This document shows positions 33,355-38,495 of a DNA stretch of 38,495 bases, piece by piece; within the stretch, counting starts at the first letter, position 1; every line of letters starts with the position of its first letter. The notes beneath the pieces were generated by a model. It saw only the letters and a list, made by a program, of their open reading frames with translations. It did no database searches and was not told the origin of the DNA. This DNA comes from an uncultured Mycoplasmatota bacterium (GTDB lineage Bacteria; Bacillota_I; Bacilli_A; RF39; UBA660). The translations under genes and the position numbers were made by a program. The stretch lies in NCBI GenBank assembly GCA_947576095.1, contig CANPPW010000013.1, forward strand, positions 1 to 38,495, read 5' to 3'.

Positions 33355-35529
33355 ATGACACAACAAAAAACAAAAGTAACCTTTGACGTTTTATATAAAA
33401 AGGTATCAAGTTATATACAATCAGAAGTAGAACTAGAAAAAATAAAGGAAGCATATGCCTATGCTGATAAAATGCATTTTGGTGTAAAAAGATTAACAGG
33501 GGAAAATTATATAGATCATCCTTTAAATGTTGCTTATATTTTAACCGATATTAAAGCAGATAGTGCAACGATATGTGCTGCTCTTATGCATGATATTTTG
33601 GAGGACTGTGATGTTACAAAGCAGCAAATGGAAACGAAGTTTGGAACAGAAATTACGGAACTTGTAGATGGTGTGACTAAAATTAATAAACTGAATTTTC
33701 AAGGAGATAATGAGGCTACAATTGCAAACCATCGTAAAATTTTAGTAGGTCTTTCTCAAGATGTTCGTGTTATTATTATTAAACTTGCTGATCGACTACA
33801 TAATATGAGAACATTATGGGTTCATTCTTTAAAAAAGCAAAAAGAAAAAGCCAAAGAGACCTTAGATATATTAACACCTATTGCTGAGAGGCTAGGAATG
33901 AACCATATTAAGAGCGAGTTGGAAGATTTATCCCTTCGCTATTATAAGCCTGATGTATATTTTCAAATTGTTGAGAAACTGAATAAGACAAAAGCAGAGC
34001 GGGATACTTATGTGCGAAAAATGATTGAAAATGTAAGTGAACTTTTAACAAGTCACCATATTGAACATGAAATAAAAGGTAGAAGTAAAAGTATTTATAG
34101 TATTTATAAAAAAATGGATAAAGGGAAAAAATTCAGTGATATTTTTGATTTACTTGCTCTTAGGGTTTTTGTACATACAGAAGCAGAATGCTATACAGCA
34201 CTTGGAATCATTCATTCTAAGTTTAAACCCATACCTAAACGCTTTAAAGATTATGTAGCTATGCCAAAGACTAACATGTATCAATCTTTACATACAACTG
34301 TATTCGGCGTGGATGAGAATTTATTTGAAATTCAAATACGTACTTATCAAATGGATGAAATCGCTGAAAATGGTATTGCTTCCCATTGGTCTTATAAAGA
34401 AAAGGGAAGTAGTGTAAAAGCGGATATGCAAAATGAAATGGAACAGAAATTACAGTTTTTTAAATCATTAATGGAACTTTGGGAAGAAGATGCAACTGAT
34501 GAGGAATTTGTTAACAATGTAAAAAATGATTTGTTAAAAAATACAATCTATGTATTTACACCATTGGGAGATGTTTTAGAACTTCCCTTAGGATCTACTC
34601 CAATTGATTTTGCTTATAAAGTTCATTCTAAAATAGGGGATCAAATGGTAGGTGCGCTTGTAAATGGTTCTATTGTTTCACTCGATTATCAATTACAAAA
34701 TAATGATATTATTAAAATTAATACAAGTAATCAGTCCCAAGGTCCTTCCAGAGAGTGGATTCAAATCGCGAAAACCAATAGTGCAAAGAGTAAAATAAAA
34801 GCATTTTTTAATAAAATTGACAAAGAAGAACAGTTAAAAGATGGACTAGATACCCTTACTAAGGAACTTAGAAGACAGAAACTTGCATATAATGAATTTA
34901 TGCAGGATAAGAATATAAAGAAAATCTTAGATGAATTAAAATTAAAAGATATAGATGAACTTTATACGAGTATAGGTTCCAATAAAATCAATGTAAATTC
35001 TGTTATTCATATTGTTACAAAGGAAACAGATAGTAAGCAAGATATTCTTTTAAAAAGAACTCAAAACAATAAAGAAGTAAAAATAAATAGTATACATAGA
35101 GATGTTATTGTAGAAGGCATTGATGATATCAAAGTAAATATTGCTTCTTGTTGTAAACCTGTTCCTGGAGATTCTATGGTAGGGTATATTACCAAAGGAT
35201 ATGGAATTTCGGCTCATAGAACCAATTGTCCTAATATATCTTCGTTAGATGAGAGAATGATTGATATTACATGGAATGAAAATACAGAGCAAAAATATAA
35301 TTCAACATTGCTTGTAAGAGCTTCATCAGATGAGCATTTATTAATGGATATTATTTCCAAAACGTCAGGACCAGATCATATCGTACAAAGCGTAGTGAAT
35401 TTAGGAAAAGGCAAAAATATGTCTTATGAAATAACTGTATTTGTTAAAAATAAAGAAGTGCTTGAAAAACTTATGAATGATATTTCCTCTTTAAAAAGTG
35501 TATTAAGTGTAGAAAGAATCATTCGCTAA
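33355..35529 (+). CDS. relA: Bifunctional (p)ppGpp synthetase/hydrolase
   Basis: The stringent-response enzyme makes and breaks (p)ppGpp. ATG 33355 follows GTGAGG. The protein has 724 residues in the usual order. The HD hydrolase domain (about 40-190) includes HFGVKRLTGENYIDHPLNVA, MHDILEDC near 78-85 and KLADRLHNMRTL. The synthetase domain (about 220-340) includes IKGRSKSIYSIYKKM and FDLLALRVFV. The TGS domain opens IYVFTPLGDVLELPLGSTPIDFAYKVHS. A zinc-finger-like region has IASCCKPVPGD and AHRTNCPN, and a C-terminal ACT domain follows. HDxxED and the synthetase residues are intact, so both activities are expected. Its TAA overlaps the ATG of dtd by one base. Confidence 0.95.
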   Translation: MTQQKTKVTFDVLYKKVSSYIQSEVELEKIKEAYAYADKMHFGVKRLTGENYIDHPLNVAYILTDIKADSATICAALMHDILEDCDVTKQQMETKFGTEITELVDGVTKINKLNFQGDNEATIANHRKILVGLSQDVRVIIIKLADRLHNMRTLWVHSLKKQKEKAKETLDILTPIAERLGMNHIKSELEDLSLRYYKPDVYFQIVEKLNKTKAERDTYVRKMIENVSELLTSHHIEHEIKGRSKSIYSIYKKMDKGKKFSDIFDLLALRVFVHTEAECYTALGIIHSKFKPIPKRFKDYVAMPKTNMYQSLHTTVFGVDENLFEIQIRTYQMDEIAENGIASHWSYKEKGSSVKADMQNEMEQKLQFFKSLMELWEEDATDEEFVNNVKNDLLKNTIYVFTPLGDVLELPLGSTPIDFAYKVHSKIGDQMVGALVNGSIVSLDYQLQNNDIIKINTSNQSQGPSREWIQIAKTNSAKSKIKAFFNKIDKEEQLKDGLDTLTKELRRQKLAYNEFMQDKNIKKILDELKLKDIDELYTSIGSNKINVNSVIHIVTKETDSKQDILLKRTQNNKEVKINSIHRDVIVEGIDDIKVNIASCCKPVPGDSMVGYITKGYGISAHRTNCPNISSLDERMIDITWNENTEQKYNSTLLVRASSDEHLLMDIISKTSGPDHIVQSVVNLGKGKNMSYEITVFVKNKEVLEKLMNDISSLKSVLSVERIIR

Positions 35530-35981
35530 TGAGAGTACTTTTACAAAGAAGTCTTTTATCTTCTGTTGTTGTAGATCAAAAAACAGTTGGCGAAATTCAA
35601 AAAGGTCTTGTTATTTTTGTTGGATTTACTTATAATGATACTATAGAAGATATTCGTAAGATGGTACACAAAATTATACATTTGCGAATTTTTGATGATG
35701 AAAAAGGTATTATGAATCGATCTATTTTGGATGTAGAAGGAGAAATTTTAAGTGTTTCACAGTTTACTTTGTATGCTAATACAGAAAAGGGAAGAAGACC
35801 TAGTTATATAGAAGCGTTAAAAAGTGAAGAAGCTAAATTACTTTATGATGCTTTTAATAAAGAATTAGAAAATACAGGACTTCATATTGAAACTGGCATT
35901 TTCGGCTCTGAAATGCTTGTTCATATTCAAAATGATGGACCTATTACAATTGCCTTAGAAAGTGAGAAAAAATATGAGTAA
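35529..35981 (+). CDS. dtd: D-aminoacyl-tRNA deacylase
   Basis: A 150-residue enzyme that removes D-amino acids (and glycine) wrongly attached to tRNA. It opens MRVLLQRSLLSSVVVDQKTVGEI, carries SQFTLYANTEKGRRPSY (the SQF.L active-site loop) and ends VHIQNDGPITIALES, where GP(V/I)TI is the second, cis-proline active-site motif. Full length for the family. The start codon shares one base with the relA stop codon, giving tight coupling as in Bacillus relA-dtd. The AI-2E permease gene overlaps its end by 8 bases. Confidence 0.95.
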   Translation: MRVLLQRSLLSSVVVDQKTVGEIQKGLVIFVGFTYNDTIEDIRKMVHKIIHLRIFDDEKGIMNRSILDVEGEILSVSQFTLYANTEKGRRPSYIEALKSEEAKLLYDAFNKELENTGLHIETGIFGSEMLVHIQNDGPITIALESEKKYE

Positions 35982-37044
35982 AAAAAAGATTAATTTTCAA
36001 CTTGTGAATATGGCATTAGCGGTTATTATTGTTTTCTTTTTATATAGGACTGGTAATTTATGGATAGGTATTTTAGGTAAACTATGGCAGATTATATTTC
36101 CTTTTTTTATAGCATTTGTCCTTGCTTATGCATTATATCCTTTTACAATTTTTTTAAGAAAAAAAGGAATTCCTAAAAAATTTAGTAATATTCTTGCTGT
36201 ACTGCTAGTTTTAGGGATTCTTGTATTTATTGCCGTTATGGTATTTCCTATTTTAACTTCTGAATTAACAAATTTATTTAGTGGAATTATTACATTTATT
36301 AAGGAAATCTCTCTTGACTATGATCTAGATCTTGGCCCTTTGCAAAATGCACTATCGGGTTCTTTTAATGATATTATTTCCAGTTTAGGAAAACATGTGT
36401 CAGATGGGGCGATTACCGCCATCAATGTTTCGCTAAGTTTTCTATCTACTGCTTTAATTGTCTTTAGTGCCTCTATTTACTTTTTGTTTGATATGGATAG
36501 TATTAGAAAGAAAGTAAAAAGACTTCTTAAAAATAAATCAAGAAAATTAAATCGTTATATAAGAGCTGTTGATGCAGAGATGAGAAGTTATCTATCAGGT
36601 TTTTTAACCATTGCATTTATTAGTATTTTTGAATATGGCATTGCCTATGCCTTAATTGGACATCCAAGTGCTTTTTTACTAGCAATTTTAGCAGCTGTAG
36701 CTAATTTAATTCCTTATTTTGGTGGAATTATCAACAATGTGATTGCAGCAATTACCGCGTTTGCTTTTTCGCCATCTTTATTTATTCGAACACTTATTGT
36801 TTTTGTTGTTTTGTCTGCTTTAGATGGGTATGTAATCAATCCACTTGTATATGGAAAAACAAATAAAGTACATCCTATTGTGGTTATTTCAGCCGTTTTT
36901 GCAGGAGGAATTTTAGGAGGAATCTTTGGCATTATAGCGTCTTTACCAATCGCCATTATTATTATGACAACATATAAATTTTATAAGGATGATTTGTATG
37001 AAAAGATTGATAGTATGAAGGATCGAAAAAAAGAAGAGAGCTAA
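35974..37044 (+). CDS. AI-2E family (PerM/YtvI-type) membrane permease
   Basis: A 356-residue protein from ATG 35974, overlapping dtd by 8 bases, with AAGTGAG upstream. Hydrophobic segments near residues 8-26, 31-55, 65-90, 155-175, 205-235, 240-270, 275-300 and 310-340 match the eight-segment AI-2E fold. A soluble stretch separates the third and fourth segments. LIPYFGGIINNVIAAITAF and GYVINPLVYGKTNKVHPIVVISAVFAGGILGGIFGIIASLPIAIII are conserved family motifs. Some members export AI-2 or act as Na+/H+ antiporters. Substrate here is unknown. It closes the relA operon. Confidence 0.85.
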   Translation: MSKKKINFQLVNMALAVIIVFFLYRTGNLWIGILGKLWQIIFPFFIAFVLAYALYPFTIFLRKKGIPKKFSNILAVLLVLGILVFIAVMVFPILTSELTNLFSGIITFIKEISLDYDLDLGPLQNALSGSFNDIISSLGKHVSDGAITAINVSLSFLSTALIVFSASIYFLFDMDSIRKKVKRLLKNKSRKLNRYIRAVDAEMRSYLSGFLTIAFISIFEYGIAYALIGHPSAFLLAILAAVANLIPYFGGIINNVIAAITAFAFSPSLFIRTLIVFVVLSALDGYVINPLVYGKTNKVHPIVVISAVFAGGILGGIFGIIASLPIAIIIMTTYKFYKDDLYEKIDSMKDRKKEES

Positions 37045-37082
37045 CCTTAAAAGGGCCCTTTTGTTAAAGACTAAAGAAAAAG

Positions 37083-37116
37083 ATGATTTCTGTATAAAAT
37101 ACGGAAATCATTTTTT
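37083..37116 (+). terminator. Terminator of the relA-dtd-permease operon
   Basis: ATGATTTCTGTAT (37083-37095) and ATACGGAAATCAT (37099-37111) form a 13-bp stem with one G-T pair around AAA, followed by T residues. A loop-less palindrome AAAAGGGCCCTTTT (37049-37062) precedes it right after the stop codon. Confidence 0.85.
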
Positions 37117-37322
37117 GTAGATTTCATTTATAAGATGGGAATTCTATGTTCATCAATAATATTATTGTTAATTCCACCACATTCATGAAATGCTTGCTTA
37201 TTTATTAAATCTGTTTTAGACATATAAACCTATAAAGTTTAATATTCTTTTTTTTATTGTAAGAATATATATAGATCTTAAAATCGTCTTTTTTAAGGGC
37301 ATACTAGTAATATTTCAAGTTT

Positions 37323-37347
37323 ATTTTACTACTCACTTACTACTTTT
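37323..37347. repeat. 25-bp dispersed repeat, copy 2
   Basis: ATTTTACTACT, four bases CACT, then TACTACTTTT. It matches 23 of 25 positions of the copy at 15146-15170 in the same orientation. It lies 50 bases upstream of the EEP-family gene, and a decayed tyrosine integrase lies about 0.9 kb further right, so it may be an old attachment or arm-type site. Confidence 0.5.
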
Positions 37348-37396
37348 CCAACACATATTGGTGTATTCTATTAAACAATCGATTGGAGGAGAATTT

Positions 37397-38164
37397 ATGA
37401 GCTATATTAGAGTTGGAACTATGAATACAAAGGATAATAAAATTAATCGTAATGGGGGTATTCAAGAAGATGGAACAAATAACGCTAAATTAGTTTCTGA
37501 TATAATTAAGGAAAAAGAGTTTGATTTATTGGGTACACAAGAATTAACGATTAAGTATGTAAACGAATTACAACGTTTTTTACCAAATTATAAATTCTAT
37601 GGGAATTATCGATATGGTAATGTATTAGCAAGGGTGATGCCCTATAATGAAAATAATCAAATTATTACTAAACAGAATGTCTTAGAATGTAAAACGATAT
37701 GGTTACCTTGGGTGGCAAATAATTTCCCCGATTTAAAAACTTCCATTGTAAAAATGTCCATTATGCCTCGTATAGCCACAATTGTAGTATCTGAAGATGA
37801 GGAACATAGAAAAGTATGCATGATAAATACGCATCTAGACTATCAAGTACCATCTATTCAGGTTAGACAATTAGAAGCCTTAAAAAAAATAATCCAGAAA
37901 TATTCTTTATATGATATCATCTTAACAGGGGACTTTAACATGGAAATAGGTGATAAGAGTTTCAGCTTATTTGTAAATGATACAAAAGATAAACTTCAGC
38001 ATGTTGATGTAGATGGAGTAACATGGCATGGTGTCAATGGGGAAGAAACTATGGTGGACCATATATTTGTACCAAAAAATTGGCAAGTCGAAAATACTGA
38101 AATCATAGATTTAAAAGGGACCTCAGATCACGATGCGATATGTGTGGATGTTAGGAGAAGATAG
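37397..38164 (+). CDS. Endonuclease/exonuclease/phosphatase (EEP) family hydrolase
   Basis: A 255-residue metal-dependent phosphodiesterase or nuclease. ATG 37397 has TTGGAGGAG upstream. The EEP motifs are all present: VGTMNTKDN (N-terminal Asn), DLLGTQEL (metal-binding Glu), INTHLDYQ, LTGDFNMEIG, TMVDHIFV and GTSDHDAICV (catalytic Asp-His). No signal peptide, so it should act in the cytoplasm. Members range from DNA repair nucleases to lipid phosphatases, and the sequence does not say which. It is flanked by the 25-bp repeat and integrase debris, so it may have arrived with a mobile element. It ends at its own terminator. Confidence 0.85.
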   Translation: MSYIRVGTMNTKDNKINRNGGIQEDGTNNAKLVSDIIKEKEFDLLGTQELTIKYVNELQRFLPNYKFYGNYRYGNVLARVMPYNENNQIITKQNVLECKTIWLPWVANNFPDLKTSIVKMSIMPRIATIVVSEDEEHRKVCMINTHLDYQVPSIQVRQLEALKKIIQKYSLYDIILTGDFNMEIGDKSFSLFVNDTKDKLQHVDVDGVTWHGVNGEETMVDHIFVPKNWQVENTEIIDLKGTSDHDAICVDVRRR

Positions 38165-38217
38165 GTATAGTGAGTATTAATAAACATCATAGAAAAGACT
38201 TAAGTAACTAGGATTCG

Positions 38218-38244
38218 ATACTATGCAATGTCATAGTATTTTTT
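38218..38244 (+). terminator. Terminator after the EEP gene
   Basis: ATACTATG (38218-38225) and CATAGTAT (38232-38239) pair perfectly and are followed by five T residues. Confidence 0.75.
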
Positions 38245-38257
38245 AGATACTTAAAAT

Positions 38258-38475
38258 TAATACATTAAAAAATTTAAATGAAATATCTTTTGTTATTTAT
38301 TTTCGTTTTTATATAGGTCTAAGAATTGGTGAACTTTGTGCATTACAATGGGAAAAAATATTGGTTTGAAAAATAAGGAAATAAAAATAAAGAAAACTTT
38401 GATAAGAATTAAAAAACTAATGAAAGGGAAAATAAAAAACGTGGACTTATGTCAAGTTTTTAGACACAAATTTCT
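38258..38475 (+). pseudogene. Tyrosine integrase, degraded fragments
   Basis: One frame (about 38270-38370) reads FYIGLRIGELCALQWEKI before a stop. This is the integrase box I motif containing the first catalytic arginine (TGLRIGEL..L.W.DI). A shifted frame continues with LKNKEIKIKKTLIRIK, the beta-strand pair that normally follows, and later VFRHKFL, which resembles the box II HxxRH context after a large deletion. No start codon, N-terminal domain or catalytic tyrosine is present in the window. I read it as the remains of a phage- or ICE-type integrase broken by at least one frameshift and a deletion. It could continue past the right edge. Confidence 0.7.
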
Positions 38476-38495
38476 TTAGTAAATTAAAATTTAAG

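Larger units (their letters stand above)
37045..37396. other. Intergenic stretch between the permease and the EEP gene
   Basis: This 352-base gap holds the operon terminator (37083-37116), one copy of the 25-bp repeat (37323-37347) and, on the minus strand, a 31-codon frame at 37128-37223 (MSKTDLINKQAFHECGG...) with no good ribosome binding site, perhaps a gene fragment. Nothing else is recognisable. Base composition is very AT-rich compared with the flanking genes. Confidence 0.5.

Noticed and set aside
37128-37223. Minus-strand 31-codon frame MSKTDLINKQAFHECGG...
   Set aside because: It is too short, has no good ribosome binding site and no recognisable family. It is kept only as a possible fragment within the intergenic description.

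Overview
The window is AT-rich, reads with the standard bacterial code (TGA closes several genes, for example those ending at 6778, 9042, 13297 and 23294) and has strong Gram-positive ribosome binding sites. Gene content and order point to a low-GC Firmicute of the class Bacilli. A gut lineage near Erysipelotrichia or RF39 is my guess, not something the sequence proves. The run tgt - TIGR04086/yrzE-like - DUF421/yrbG-like - spoVB - comN(yrzD)-like - secDF - relA - dtd (24.7-36.0 kb) follows the Bacillus subtilis order from memory, with yajC, recJ and apt absent and a flippase plus a coiled-coil membrane protein inserted. A sirA-yneF neighbour pair at 18.8-19.5 kb is also Bacillus-like. sirA and spoVB suggest a spore-forming ancestry.

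Layout. 1-5.5 kb is accessory DNA: the C-terminal end of one serine recombinase running into the 3' half of an XRE regulator, a free-standing RNA-like unit, a second serine recombinase cut off in its zinc ribbon, a chimeric fragment, three unassigned genes (one DUF2513-like) and a deleted short-chain dehydrogenase. 5.5-10 kb holds tRNA-Gln(CTG), a radical SAM enzyme, a membrane-anchored NagZ-type glycosidase, a LiaF-like/DUF4097 envelope pair and tRNA-Glu(CTC). 10.1-13.3 kb is a three-gene gtr glucosylation cassette, followed by gltX. 15.3-22.4 kb has an unassigned minus-strand gene, recD2, small envelope/sporulation genes and a large unassigned protein coupled to a small OB-fold protein. 22.4-22.65 kb is a structured non-coding stretch upstream of a C26 amidotransferase and murF. 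24.7-37.0 kb is the conserved tgt-secDF-relA region, ending with dtd and an AI-2E-type permease. 37.0-38.5 kb is again accessory: one copy of a 25-bp repeat, an EEP-family hydrolase and a broken tyrosine integrase.

How the genes fit together. The core covers translation fidelity (gltX, tRNA-Gln, tRNA-Glu, tgt, dtd), protein export (secDF, comN), the stringent response (relA), repair (recD2) and cell-envelope work (murF, NagZ, LiaF-like/DUF4097, gtr cassette, two MOP-family flippases). Both window ends carry decayed site-specific recombinases, so the conserved core is flanked by old insertion sites.

I see no CRISPR array, rRNA, intact insertion sequence or complete defence system. The best candidates for something undescribed are the promoter-to-terminator pseudoknot RNA at 1037-1205, the 863-residue protein with its coupled OB partner at 19576-22363, the structured leaders at 22411-22615, and the 25-bp repeat at 15146 and 37323. 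All of these need database and experimental tests.
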